A stretch of DNA of 64,000 bases, taken from positions 1,922,001-1,986,000 of the forward strand of contig VDMD01000001.1 of assembly GCA_007026445.1 (NCBI GenBank), given 5' to 3'. The position numbers and the translations under genes are program-made. Source of the DNA: Schizophyllum amplum (lineage: Eukaryota; Basidiomycota; Agaricomycetes; Agaricales; Schizophyllaceae). The notes below the pieces were generated by a model. It was not told where the DNA came from, searched no databases, and saw only the letters and a program-made list of their open reading frames with translations. This document shows positions 33,465-45,800 of this stretch, piece by piece (position 1 is the stretch's first letter; every line of letters begins with the position of its first letter).

Positions 33465-36294
33465 ATGCCGCAGCCGTCGGTGCACCAGCTGTACAAGCGC
33501 CTGGAGCGGGTGGGCAGGGGCGCATATGGAGCGGTGTACAAGGGAGTCCATCTCCCCACCGGCAACATCGTCGCCCTCAAGATCATTGACTTCGAGGCAG
33601 CCGAGGGACAAGGCGAGGACGACATCGGCGACATTCAGCGCGAGGTCTCGCTGCTCACTGCTCTGCGCGATGCTCCCAACATCACCAAGTACTATGGTTG
33701 CTATATGGATGGGCCTCGCGTGTGGATTGCCATGGAATTCGCAGAGGGCGGATCGGTGTACTCCGTTATGCAGGCCAGCAAGGACAAGCGGCTCGAAGAA
33801 CGCTTCGTCGCCGTCATCATTCGCGAGGTGCTCGTCGCCCTCGCCTACCTTCACCGCGTTCCCGTCATCCACCGAGACATCAAGGCGGCGAACGTGCTCA
33901 TCACTTCTACGGGCAGCGTCATGATATGCGACTTCGGCGTCTCCGCGCTCATGCAGTCCGCGACGAGCAAGCGCAACACGATGATCGGTACACCACTCTT
34001 CATGGCGCCCGAGCTGCTAGGCAGTGTCGCCAGCTACGACACAACGGCGGACATCTGGAGTTTAGGCATCCTCGTCTACGAGATGATAATGGGGCACCCA
34101 CCGCATTCGCACCTCAACCCGCACCAGGCGATGGACCTCATCCCCCGCGTGAAGCCCCCCACGCTCCCTGAGAGCGATGGGAGCAAGGAATTGCGGGATT
34201 TCATGGCTATGTGCCTGAAGGAAGTCCCGAGCGAGGTGCGTTATTTGTGCAGTGCGTGAACAGATTTACTCATCTCTCCTCTAGCGCGCAACAGCCGAGG
34301 AGCTTTCAAGGACGAAATGGATCAAATCTGTGCAGAAGACACCATCGTCAATCCTCAAGGAGCCCATAGGACGCGTTCAGCGTGCTGCACCGCGAGAGTC
34401 ACTCGCACAACCACTGGCCTGGGAGGCTGCTGAGGAGGAAGAGTACGTCGATCGCAGACTTGGCGCGCTCCCCTTGCTCACATATCTTAGCCTCCGTAGC
34501 ATCGGCCGCCCGGTCAGAGACTCCAACGCCTGGGAATTCGAGACGGTTCGAGGCCGCGGATTCTCACCTTACACCACTATCAGCGACGAGGACATGGTGA
34601 TACTGGAGTCAACCTCCGAAGCCGAACCCACTGTCCGCCCCAGCATGCCCTCGACCGTCCCCTCGTCTCTGCGCGCCATCTTCGGCGACGATGCACCGGC
34701 GGCCCCCCCTCCACCACCAATACCCCTACCTCCTGCTCCGTCACATCGCGAGCGACATGGAGCCAAACGAGCTGCTACTGTCGACGTCCAACCGGAAGGT
34801 TCATCAAAGCAAGCCGACTTCTCATTTCCACCACGGGGGCGATTGAAGCTGGGAAGTGTGCCCGAACTCACGCGACCGTCAATGTTGACTGAAAGCCCGG
34901 ACGATATCGATGGCCCATCCTTCGCTTCGATGCCTCGTTCTCGGCAGCCTTCTGCTGATGCTGGGGGCGACCGCGGCAGCATTGATACATTTGACGATGC
35001 GCGGACGTCTGTATCCTCAGGACAGACGGTCACCGCACGCTCCTTCCGGGATAATCGTACGCGAGGTCCTCCGGACATTGAAATCCCGCCGAGCTTCGAC
35101 TCGTTGGATCTTAGTAGCCCCAATCCCTCGGGACCGGCTGCTTCTAGCAGCACGCCGGACCCATCGGGCAGCAATACGGTTGTGGGCCCTCGTCCGCGAC
35201 GGCGACGTTCGCAAAGTTCAGGAGAAGGCCTCGGCGCGCCGTCTGTGTTCCAGTTCCCGGCCGCGCAGAAGGTGCTGTCGCCTGCTGCCCCCGCCGTTAT
35301 ACCCTTACAACTGCAACCAAAGCACGCGCGTACTAGCCCAACACATGCGAGTGCGAGCGCCGCTCCCAGCGCAAGCTCGAGCAGCCTCACTCCTGGCGCA
35401 CATCAGCCGACATACTCGCTTGATACACAACGGCGGGTACGCGAGGGGTTCCCGATGACACCGCCGAATATATCGCGGACGCGCTCGGCAACAGCAGTGC
35501 AGGAGCTCACTGTGAAGAGCACGCCGAAGCCCCTGCTGATTGGACAGCAAGGGCTCGAGGATGCCCCGTTGGTTCCGCCTGTTCGACCATATGCCGCAAC
35601 ACCGATGGGACGAAATCGTAGTGCGAGCGACTCGAGTCAGAAGGACTCTCCCGTACTTGGGACCCCGGGGCTCAAGGACGTGCTGAAGGTGCGCAGGGCC
35701 GTACAACTCTTTTGTCCAGACTGACTCCTTCATTAGATACCTTCACTCTCGTCTGAACATCGTCTAGGGATATCTGATCTATTGCCGCCGTCTCCATCTG
35801 CTGCTGTGAGCAACTCGCGGTCGTACATGCCGCCCCCGGCCAGTGCGCTCGGTACCTCCATAGCGACCTCGGGCTACGACTCCTTCCGCGACGCTGCCGC
35901 CGCGTCCGGCACGTCCTTCACGCTTGGCCTCCCTCGCACCAGCTCACCACCGCCAGAGTTTCGGCGGCATGGGCATCGACCGTCGAGCTCATCGATTACG
36001 TCCTTGCAGTCGCTCGGTAGCGGACCTATCGTTCGACCCCTTGACTATACCGCGCTCGTGCGGGACGGGAGCACGCACGCAGAGCTCGCGCGCACCATCG
36101 AAGAGCTCGGCCAGTGGCTCGCAGTGGTGGAGACCGGGCTGGGGAACGTGCTCGACAGCGCGTTCGAGGATATCATCGAAGAGGAGGACTGGGAGGCGGA
36201 GGATAGCAGCAGCGGCCCTGACCAGTCGTCGGACGATGCGGGGGCATCGCATCATCAGCGGATATTGCAGGCGTTGCAGGCGGCGGCAAACTAG
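33465..36294 (+). CDS. GCK/STE20-family kinase, Nak1/Kic1-like (910 aa)
   Basis: Serine/threonine kinase of the germinal-centre group, like S. pombe Nak1 and S. cerevisiae Kic1, which act in the MOR/RAM polarity pathway. Exons: 33465-34235, 34285-35688 and 35737-36294, 910 residues. The kinase domain starts near residue 10: GRGAYGAVYKG (P-loop), VALK with Lys39, VIHRDIKAANVL (catalytic loop), CDFGVSAL (metal-binding), GTPLFMAPE (activation-loop end) and DIWSLGILVYEM. About 500 low-complexity Ser/Pro-rich residues follow. The last 100 residues contain HAELARTIEELGQWLAVVE, a conserved C-terminal helix of this subfamily, then an acidic end. All catalytic residues are intact. Confidence 0.93.
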
Positions 36295-36943
36295 CACATA
36301 TGTAGTATAGGTATCGCATCGGACTACCACTTGTACTTATACGAGCCCGTTCCAGCATATATCATGATCATCAGCATATGCCTCGGTATCCCTAAGGACC
36401 TTTCACCAAAGCGATCTGCAAGTCCGGCCGAAGGGAACAGCAGGCAATCACTTGCATTTTATTTAGCTTCTAATTACGAGTAAGTACCATGCATGCCCTG
36501 TAGATTGTAAGTAAATGCCACCACTACTTAGTGAATGGCGGTGGCTGGGCTGCACGGCAGGAGTCGAACAGGGCTACATGGGCGCCTGTCCTCCAGTCAC
36601 GTGTCGTATACATGACGCGAGGGCGCCAAGGTCATGATGCATGAAGCATGACAGGCCATAACAGCTGTGACCATGTCACCCCCTTTCTGAACACGCCACC
36701 ATCATCGTCGTGTTGTGCGCGCCCAGTGTTTGCCATACACTTTTGCGCTACTCATAGCGCGATTCTCATACAGAAACCATCTGACTCATATCTCATACCT
36801 CGAACGATCGACCCGCACCGCACGCGAGTGGCGTTCTGAAGACCGCAGGCAACCGAATCGTCAGCTCAATTCCACCTATACCAAGGAGTGCGTTTATCTA
36901 TATGTCGCCTGTATCTGCAAGCTGACTACTCCTATAGGCTGTG
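36295..36943. other. Intergenic and 5' leader of the first FunK1 gene
   Basis: Includes a probable 5'UTR intron at 36889-36938 (GTGCGT donor, GCTGAC branch, TATAG acceptor) ending 5 nt before the FunK1 ATG at 36944. No gene in the remainder. Confidence 0.5.
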
Positions 36944-39356
36944 ATGTCGGTGAACACAAAGACACCGCGCAGTCGCTCTGGCAAGAGCAAGACAGCTCCG
37001 ACAGCCGTTCCCCTCCGCCGAAGCCCCAGGATCAACGCCCTCCCCAAAACCGCCCAGACCGCGACTACTCATTCTCCTAACAAAATAACGCGTCTTGGTC
37101 ACTCCTCTCTCAACGCGTCGCCCATCGACACCGAACACATACACACCATGTGGACCCCCGCTGAATCTCAGGTTGGTGCCGCTCAAAATCTGGAACGAGG
37201 GGCCCTCTATCGCGTTCCGGATGTCTTCGACGCTATCACACCCTGCAGTCTCTTTGCGAGCGAGCCCAACCAACTCTTCTTCAAAATGCCGCGGTCGTTC
37301 TATGATCGTAAAACCCACCGATGGTCACGCTATCCCGATATGTCACTGGCAGATCCTGATGGGGGGCGTGAGCAGCTCGTCGCGTTCTTCCTCAACGACA
37401 TATACGACTACTGCCGCAAGGCTTTAGCGCGAGGAGGTCACCGCTTTCCCAAGCGAGAACGACGATGGTCTGCGGCACATGTGAAGGGCCCTGCTACGAA
37501 TGATGGCGATGCATCCATGTACGGTGTTGTCCTCACGGAAGCCGGACTGGATGTGCAATGGCCAAACGTGCTCTCTGACATCCAAGTGGTGAAGAATGCC
37601 GAACTCCTTCCGGAAGCGGTGCGAAGACTCTCGACAGGCGCATCGCATGTGTTCTCCACTCAGGACGACCGCATATACCACATCGGCCTCGCGTTCGCTG
37701 GAGATGACTTCGCCGTTGTTATACATGATCGAGCGGGTCGCCTCCAGTGCCTTACACGCAAGGTTCACCTACACGGTGTCCTGCTCGTTCGTCTGGTAGT
37801 TGCACTGTGCCTTCTGGATCGGACACCCCTTGGTCGTGATCCTGCGGTGACTCGGCGTGACGACGGTACTCGTTTCATCGCAGTGAACGGGTTACATTAT
37901 CAGATATTGGAACGACTGGCCCTCAGCAGCCACGTTCGCGGTCGCGGTACCGTTTGCTGGCGCTGCCGTCGGCTAGGCAGCAAGGAAGACTATGTCATCA
38001 AGAGTGCGTGGGTTGATAGCAGCAGCGCAGAGGCGGAAGTTACTTTCCTCAAGGCGGCGATCGGTGTAGACGGAGTCGCTACCCTGGTCGATCACGAGAT
38101 CGTCTCCGACGCCGAGGGGAGGCCCAGATCTACAGACCTATTCCGCGCCTCCCTACGACGACAAAGAAGGGGGAACAATATCGAGGGTCTCGAGATGTTG
38201 CAGCTGCATCGCATCGTCATGCAGCCATATGGGCGCCCTTTGTGTGAGTTTTCGTCGAAGGAGGAGCTGTTATCGGCCATTCGTGATACCGTCGCAAGTA
38301 CGTCGCTTCACTTTTCGAGTTGGCGATCGACTGATAAACCTTTGATAGCGCATCAAATTCTCTGTGAGGAGAGGAGAATTCTACACTGCGATATCAGCGA
38401 TAACAACATACTGCTGCACGCTCCGAGGGTCCACGAAAGACTGCGTCGAGGCCTCCTCATTGATCTAGACTGTGCGAGCTTCGTCAATGGGCCGAAGTCA
38501 TTCGCTGTTAGTGGCCATCGTGCGGTAAGCCGTCAACCTGTTGTGTTTAGAATGTCGCTCATACACAATATAGGGTACCTTGCCATTCATGTCCTCCATT
38601 GTTTTGCGGTATCCTCGACTACCCCATGTGCCTGCACATGATCTTGAATCCTTTGTCTACGTCCTCATGTGGATCTGTGCCAACTACTCCGGCCCGTCAT
38701 GCATGAGGCGCAAGGACTACGATATCCACCGCTCACCTTTGGGCTACTGGCTTGCGGGAGACCCCAAGGAGATCGGCCACCAGAAGTGGCTCGTCATGCA
38801 TAGGAAAACCCAAGCGGAGTTCCGTGCGTTCCTCGACGAAATCTTCGACCCGTACTTCGAAGATCTCAAAGACTGCGTATCTGATCTGCGAAATGCCGTT
38901 ACGCGCAACGAGTCGAAGCCCACGCACGAGGACGTGCTCGATGTTCTCGAAATTCATATATGTGCCCAGCAACCTCCTAGCGATCGTCGTACGCCCATCC
39001 TTCTCAAGCGTGAAGCTGCCCCGCCTTCTTGGTATACGTCAAATCCGATGTGGGCCAAACGAGCGCCGGAAGATGTCGATGAGTTATCGGAAGACGGAGC
39101 GTCGGACGACGAGGACGACTACGATACCCGGAACACGTTCCAGGACGCCGTTGTTCGTGTACCGGAGACAGACGGATCAGGCGCAGCGCAGGCTTCTGTC
39201 CGGACACTGGCCTCGTCGGATAAATCGACGCACAGCGCAAAACGCAGCCTCAGTTCGACCTGCGACTCGCAACACGATGGGAGGCGGTCACCAGGGGTAA
39301 TATGGACCAGTAGCTCGAAAAGGCGTAAGGTCGAGAGTGGAAACCTTGAAAGATAG
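36944..39356 (+). CDS. FunK1-type protein kinase (770 aa)
   Basis: Member of the FunK1 family of fungal protein kinases, expanded in basidiomycetes with multicellular fruiting bodies. Exons: 36944-38297, 38349-38524 and 38574-39356. The N-terminal 300 residues are the family-specific region (VFSTQDDRIYHIGLAFAG); kinase elements follow: GRGTVCWRCRR (glycine-rich equivalent), DYVIK (catalytic Lys), ILHCDISDNNILL (catalytic loop) and GLLIDLDCA (DLD replaces DFG, usual in FunK1). GTLPFMS, HDLESFVYVLMWIC and an acidic, then Ser-rich tail with a basic end (SSSKRRKVE) complete it. It looks catalytically competent. The tandem paralogue at 40586 shares intron positions. Confidence 0.92.
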
Positions 39357-39467
39357 TGATATGCCGTCATGATCGCATGTATCTCAATATCCTTTCTCAC
39401 TTCCAAGTGACGAGTTTTCGAGATGGAGACGTCGACGCTCTTACGACTCAATATTCAATATTCAATA

Positions 39468-40060
39468 GGGAGGTTGAGCCGGGCCGAAATTCCGTATATA
39501 AATTTCCTTTTTGAGCAAACAGAAATTCCGTTCGCGCCCGTTACAGATGCGTCATGCTCTTGGATCTCCCCAGTACGGACAATGTATGGTCCAGACAGTC
39601 CGAACGATCAACATGTATGACTGAAGTAGGTATATTTTGCCAGCTATGCTTCACATTGTGGCGAAAACTCGGTCAGACAGGTCTCCCGCGTTCTGGCGCT
39701 CTATCTTCCGGAAGTCCTACTTGGTTGGCATCATATATGAGCATTATTCATCTTGCATGTCTACAGTCGATTTTTGTGCTGTAGGGCGCGACACTCGAGC
39801 GTCAGAGGGCCGGCAAGCGGGGGCTATTGCCTCGATCGGGAAATTCCGGTCACGCAGTCCGATTTTGCGTAGCGCACTGCATGTCCGGAGGTTGCTCAAC
39901 TGGTCTTAAAAGTTGTGGGAATATACGAGTACTATACCTCTATATGTAGTCGAGTTTCTGCGTCCAGGGAGTGCAGGGTGCATGCAGGAAGTAAAAAATT
40001 TGTCTCCAGCATCACGATGTTCAGTTTCCAGAAACGGCAATTCTGATTGCTCAACCTCCC
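39468..40060. mobile_element. MITE-like non-autonomous DNA element, 593 bp
   Basis: Terminal inverted repeat GGGAGGTTGAGC (39468-39479), with its reverse complement GCTCAACCTCCC at 40049-40060; the similarity continues imperfectly inward (GAAATTCCGT against GAATTGCCGT). Each end is bordered by TA (39466-39467 and 40061-40062), as in a TA target-site duplication of Tc1/mariner-like elements. There is no transposase frame inside. It lies between the two FunK1 genes, about 0.1 kb after the first. Copies elsewhere cannot be checked here. Confidence 0.65.
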
Positions 40061-40585
40061 TAATAGTCAATCTCATGTAACTTTCTATCATCCTTACACG
40101 TCTGCTTTCCACATACTTACACGCAGCAGTGTTCGAGAGAATTCTTGCTCTCCTCATGCGGCGGTATTCTCGCTCGAAATATAGCGAATCCTACACATCC
40201 TGGCTACCAACTGAGTAACAGTAAGTAATCATACTGTGAGGTTTGGGTCATCCAGGGGCCATCGGACATCCGCATGTTGCTGCCTAAGCTATCTCTCTGT
40301 TGTGACAACACGTGTGGGAAAGAGAGGGAGAGAAGCTGTCTACTCTCTGCGAGTATGGATCCGTCAGGTTCAGGCTCACCAGATCCAAGACTCGAGGGTG
40401 GGTGGGAGGCGAGAAAAGAGGATGGACCAGGATTGGGAGTTGCTGCGCGTCGCGCGAGCAGAATGGTTGTCATGTGACTGTGAGCTGTGACAGAAACGAG
40501 TCACGTGTATATCACGTTTACACAAAGGCCCGTGTGGTCAACAATCGACTTTCTTCCTGCGCTCATCAAGACATGCGAGATCGCC

Positions 40586-43104
40586 ATGCCACTGTCATCA
40601 AACAGTGAGACAGTGGCGGAGGATACTGAGGTGCGTCTGCGTCGATCAGCAGTCGTCAACCTCAATATCTGACATTGAGCCTTATCGCAGCATGTTGGCG
40701 GTCTCGCGCCACCGCTTCCTCCTCCGCTCGGTCCCACTATAGTCACACCGTGCAAGCAGAAGCTCTCCTCTTTACCTCTTTCCGTCAGTGAACCTCTTAC
40801 TGGCGACGATGTGGAAGACCTTGCTCTGACGCAACAACTCGCCGACCATTCCAACGCGGATACCGTGATCAAAGAGGAGCTCCAAGATGTCGTATTCTGG
40901 AATGCGGAAGCAGTTGCGAAAGGACTCTTTTCGGATTCCGAGCTACCTGTGCCTCCCTCAAGCCTATTAGCCATCATGTCCAAGGGCAAGGGCGCGTTAT
41001 ACAAGACGCGGAAACCTAAAGGGTGGAACATGAACACTGGCCTTCTGTATTATGAAGAGATCATCGCCGAACTCTTCGAGACAATTGCAACATCAATCCG
41101 CTCGCATCCCAAAGCCGGCGGAAAGCCTCCCCCGCGGCTATGGAAGGCGACATACCTCGACACGGTCGCCGGATCCGATATGCCACTGCAGCGGTCACCC
41201 GATGTCACCCTCTTCAATGACGCCGAATGCAAGGAAACAATCGTCAATGTCGAGCTCAAGTCCTCCGAGACAAAGATGTCCGAAGCTGTAGTGCAACTAC
41301 GCGACAGCGCACTGAACTGCTTGTCAACTCGGGATGATCGACTTTTCCACATCGGACTCGCGCTCGCCGACAAGTTGCTCCGTGTCGTTGTACATCACCG
41401 CTCTGGATGCATTATCTCTGAAACGATCCACATCAACCGGAACGCATCTGTTCTAGTTCGAGTGTTGGAGGGTATGACCTTGCTCGACAAGAAATTTCTT
41501 GGCTATGACCCTTCGATCGAGCATCGTAACGGCCAGCGCTATGTCACTGTGCAAGGCGTAGAATATGAGATACTCGAGATCGTCGGCAGAAAGTGCCTCA
41601 CGATTCGCGGACGTGGCACCCTGTGCTGGCGATGCCGAAGAACGGACTCAGCAGACGACACGGACTATGTCGTCAAGAATGTCTGGCAAGATCAAAGTCG
41701 CGCTCACGCCGAAGTCGAATTCTACGAGAAGGCTTCTGATTACAGACTCGACGGATTACCCTCTGTCGTTGCCTGGGAGGTCGTAGAATGGACGCCGGGT
41801 TGCCCGATCTCAACGCATGGCTTGTGGGAGGCTCTATGCGGCCGTGACAGGGAGGTGCCCATTACCATGGAAGATCGCCATTATACGCGAATCGTCATGA
41901 AGGGTTACGGAGTGCCCCTCTCGCACTTTGCATCGAAGAAGGAGCTGCTCGTCGTATTGAAAGATGCCATCGAAAGTCAGTACATCTCTTATAACTGGTC
42001 AGCTGATTACCAACGGGACTTTGAATTAGCGCACCAGGCTTTATTCGAAAGAGCGCATATCATACATGCGGACGTCAACGACAAAAACGTGCTCATCAAA
42101 GCCGGCCAACTTCCAGGCTCGCGAAGGGGTCTTCTCATAGATCTGGACTACGCATTTTTCGTCGGCGAGAAGCGTTCAAAGCATGCGACAGGTGAAAAAA
42201 CGGTGGGTCTCGATACTTTCATGTATCTGGTCAACAGCCGACTGATGATTTTGCAGGGTTCAGCTGCCTTTGCCGCATGCGAACTGCTCCGTTATCCTGA
42301 TCTGGTCCCTCATTTCTACCATCACGACCTTGAATCGTTCTTCCATGTCCTCTTGTGGATCTGTGTCGATTACTCTGGACCAAATAACCGCCGTCGCAAG
42401 TTCAAGATACTTAGGACATCAATGTCAAAGTGGCTCACAGGCTCTGCCTCCGACATAGGAAAGCAGAAATGGCACGTCATGGGCATCGAGACAAACCCTG
42501 AGCTCGACAAACTGGCGTTCAACAAATTTCTCGACGAGGTCATTGATCCTTACTTCGACGACCTCAAAGACTGCCTCCGCGACCTACGGCAGGTTGTTAT
42601 GCGCCAGATTTCTTTGCCACGCTATCAAGAAGTTCTCGACATTTTGCAACACCAGATCGATACCATACAGTGGCCAGAGATCCTCGACGACGTGGACGAA
42701 GCTGGGCAGCATGCCGTTGAAGAAGATGACGCGCCGGTGCAGCCTCAACAGGAGACCTCGCGTCAGCCATCGCGAAAGCGCAAGAACGAAGCTCCCAAAG
42801 AGGCGGCGGCGACGCCGGACGACGCCGCAAACGATGAGAGTCCCGCATGTCCTATATGCGACAACGTATGTGTGGCAGGTGGCAAGGATGTAGTCCAATG
42901 CACTAGTATGTCGGACTGCTGCTATGAGAACAGCTGGGTGCGTGTCTCTTCACGCCATGTATATCTGTCCTCACGCGTTCTTCTCTGCAGTTTCACAAAA
43001 CATGTGTGGGATTGGGCAAGCGCACGCCGCCTCGTTGGTTCTGTGACATGTGCACTCCCGCGCAGTCTCCCAAAGGGCCTAAGGCCAAGCGCCAGAGACG
43101 ATGA
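40586..43104 (+). CDS. FunK1-type protein kinase fused to a C-terminal PHD finger (765 aa)
   Basis: Exons: 40586-40630, 40691-41975, 42030-42202, 42257-42937 and 42991-43104; 765 residues. The FunK1 N-region includes TRDDRLFHIGLALAD; kinase elements are GRGTLCWRCRR, DYVVK, IIHADVNDKNVLI and GLLIDLDYA, and HDLESFFHVLLWIC follows. The usual GTLPFM segment is changed to GSAAFA. After an acidic/Gln-rich linker with a basic cluster (PSRKRKNEAP, possible nuclear signal) comes a C4HC3 PHD finger: CPICDNVC, VVQC, DCC, WFHKTC and WFCDMC. The finger spans the last intron, and the protein ends 20 residues later in basic residues. PHD fingers bind histone H3 tails, so a chromatin-directed kinase is an inference. 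Confidence 0.9.
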
Positions 43105-43834
43105 GCCACCGAATGGTCTCGAGCTAGCACAATTGAGCTTCAGATCGCTTCGGTATCCTACAACGTTGTTTTCACGCTCGTTGCTTCGCTGTTCGTATGC
43201 TATTATTTATCAGCATTCTCGTTGCACAAACACTGTAGATGCGATATCACGAATTCACGAGTATACATGACCGACCAATGACCATATTCTGAGAGCGGCA
43301 TAGAGTATGGTGAGAGTTTGAGCGGCCAACAGGCTCCATAAAAATTGATGCGAGGTGGCACTTAGATTGCACGAAGCCAAGGCCTCGGGGTTCAGCCGCT
43401 GACGGGTGTAGTAGCCTCGTAAGTACTACACCACAAAAGGCAGCTGATCTGTGCACGAGATCAGACCGGGGACGAACTGATGGTTTGGGTACAAGGCCCA
43501 CTCGGGCTTGCTCCTGTATCGGCCAGGCCCCGGTTGAAAATTCAGATTACCACCATTTTGACTCGGTAGGTCGAAATGACATCGCGTGTATCCGGTGTCG
43601 TCCCGAGCTGACAGGCTCCGCCTCGAATGGAGACCAGCATCGGGGTCCGATTTCGAGTGATAAGACCACCTACCTGATACGTCGCGCGCAAGGTCTGTGC
43701 GGTCTTGTCACGAACGTGAGGCAATCCGTTCTCTGTTGCTTACTGATCTTGCAGTGGAATGGGATCGTTGCAGAACTGGTTGATTCACAATTTATACTGC
43801 AAATGTAGCTTTATATATATATATACAAATAGAT
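43105..43834. other. Convergent intergenic region, 0.7 kb
   Basis: 3' flanks of the FunK1-PHD gene (plus) and the 43835-45287 gene (minus). A (TA)n run of about 14 nt lies at 43811-43824. No supported gene. Confidence 0.35.
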
Positions 43835-45287
43835 TCACTGCCTTGCGGTGCGCTTGCGCTTCGGCGCTCTCGTGGAGCCCGATGGTACCGCTGAATTAAG
43901 CACCGTCTTCGCTGCATCATCGAGTTTGACCATCCAGTCCGGAACCTTGTTCGGCTCGAGAACACGGACTTGCGTGACCGTCGGTGGGCCATATGTGCTC
44001 TTGTCCTGCTCGTAAGCAAAGGTGAAGGCGCTGTGGGACATAATGAGTGTCATTAAAGGTACGTGTCGGAAGCTGACACTCACGCGTCCATCTCAGGTTG
44101 GGTCTTCAAGTCTTCTTTCCACTTAGCTAACTCCTGGTCCATAAATACCCAGTACTCGGTAGCGCGCTGCGGCTCTTGCTCTTCAATCATCTTGAGATAC
44201 TTCACCGTCCTGGAGCGCTGTAAATTGGTCAAAGACGGAATGCAAACCATGCACTGACTACTCACCAGCCATGCAATGCGTGTATACGTGGTCAGCATGG
44301 GGCTGATGTTCAGAGGGGAGATAATAACGCTGGTGAGCGCGGCAATATTGCGCGTGGAACTGCCCTGAGGGATAGACTCAATGATCTGGATGGTTATGAG
44401 TACACGTGAGTGAGATAGGAAAAGTAACATTACCGCTTTCTTAAGCTCGCAGCGAAAGTTCGAAAGTACCGCGCCGATCTCCTTGAGCACGACACCTTTT
44501 CCCGTGATGTCGTTGTCACCCGGAAGATCGGGCGCCTTGAGGGTCTTCAGAGCGCGCTGGTTCTTGTCAGCAACATCGAAGTGCAGGAGATGGAATTTAC
44601 ATACAAAGACGGCCTCGTTGATGTCTTTGCTGCGGTAAGCAGTGAGCTTGGCAGAGAGGAGAAGGACACGGGCGTTCAGAGCGATCGATTTCTGCATGAG
44701 AAAGATGTCAGACTACCAAACAAGTAGCGAACGGGTAACACACCTTCAGATCGGAGCTGAGAGAGAAACGCGCCCGATCTTCCATGTTGCGTAGGCGTTG
44801 CTCGATCTTGGCAGCGACGCAGGTGACGATATACCCAATCTCTTGGAAGCTGTTTGCCTGCACGTCAAAGTTAGTATAACAGTCATTGAACGACTGCGTC
44901 AGCACGCACATTTGCCATCTCGAGAGTAAGGTCCTGCGCTGTCGCATCTAGGTCCAGCTTGCCGTGAAGGCGCATCTGAAGGGCTTCGAAGCCGGGGATG
45001 AGAGAAAGGGGAAGAACAGCATAGTCAGGGTTGACGCGCTGCGACGACTGCGCTCCTGAAGGAAACGCGTGTTGGCCATCGCCACTCGCGCCGTCTGACG
45101 GGGCACCCTCGCCACCCATGCCGCCGCTCCCGAACGGATCGGTGAAGGTTTGCTGGTAGGCCCCGTCATCGTTCAGGTCGTGGTGAAGGCCTTCAGCGGC
45201 TTTGTTGGCGCGATACAACTCCAGGAGATCGTCGTGATCGGGAGTGTCGATGTTGCTGGGAGATGGGGAAGGTGGCGAAGAGCTCAT
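43835..45287 (-). CDS. Multi-exon protein of unknown function, divergent from a transposase-like gene
   Basis: About seven or eight exons can be joined from 45287 to the stop at 43835. The N-terminus is Ser/Pro/acidic. A helical region follows (KLDLDATAQDLTLEMAN, ANSFQEIGYIVTCVAAKIEQ, NMEDRARFSLSSDLK), then IIESIPQGSSTRNIAALTS and ISPMLTTYTRIAWLRSRTV, and the C-terminus is Lys/Arg-rich (KRKRTARQ). I do not recognise a domain. The segment with ALTSVIISPLNISPML and the following helices recurs, as far as I recall, in unannotated basidiomycete proteins, so this may be a repeated-family gene. The head-to-head arrangement with the 45801 gene (514 nt apart) could mean a two-gene mobile unit; that is inference. 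Confidence 0.65.
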
Positions 45288-45800
45288 GACGAGGGAAGAG
45301 CGTGAGGCTGTTGAACGTGGTTGGGTGATGTTTGATGAGCATGGTGAGACGGTGGTTTATAAGGTGCAGGTGGCGGTCAAGAACACTCTTTGGGACCAAG
45401 TGACAGTCAAGGCAACGCGACATAAAGTCACAGTACGTGACCATCACATTCGAGCCGACCGAATGTCACACCCTAAAGTCTCTTTTGCCGCAACGCCTCA
45501 TATCGCACTCTGCTTCATCCGAACTACCTGTCCATGCTGCAGTGCAGCTCCGTACATCTTATGAATGAAACTCTTCTCTCTCAAGGGGTGTGCACGCAAC
45601 ACGCCGTACGAGAACTTGAGGTTTCCGAGTCCTGGCGTCGGCGCGTTGCCAGTTCAAGACGGTCATAACTGAACTGGTCTTTCCAACGCTGGCGCTGTTA
45701 TGAACTTCACAGACACGTCAGCTGAATGCCTTGACCTCTCTCGCTGTTTCCCCACCAACCACCATCAGCGACAACTTGCGACGAACTCTACAACCACAAC
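45288..45800. promoter_or_regulatory. Shared divergent promoter region
   Basis: 513 nt between head-to-head genes. A minus TATAAACC-like element at about 45354-45362 lies roughly 70 nt upstream of the 45287 ATG. No inverted terminal repeats were noticed here. Confidence 0.4.
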
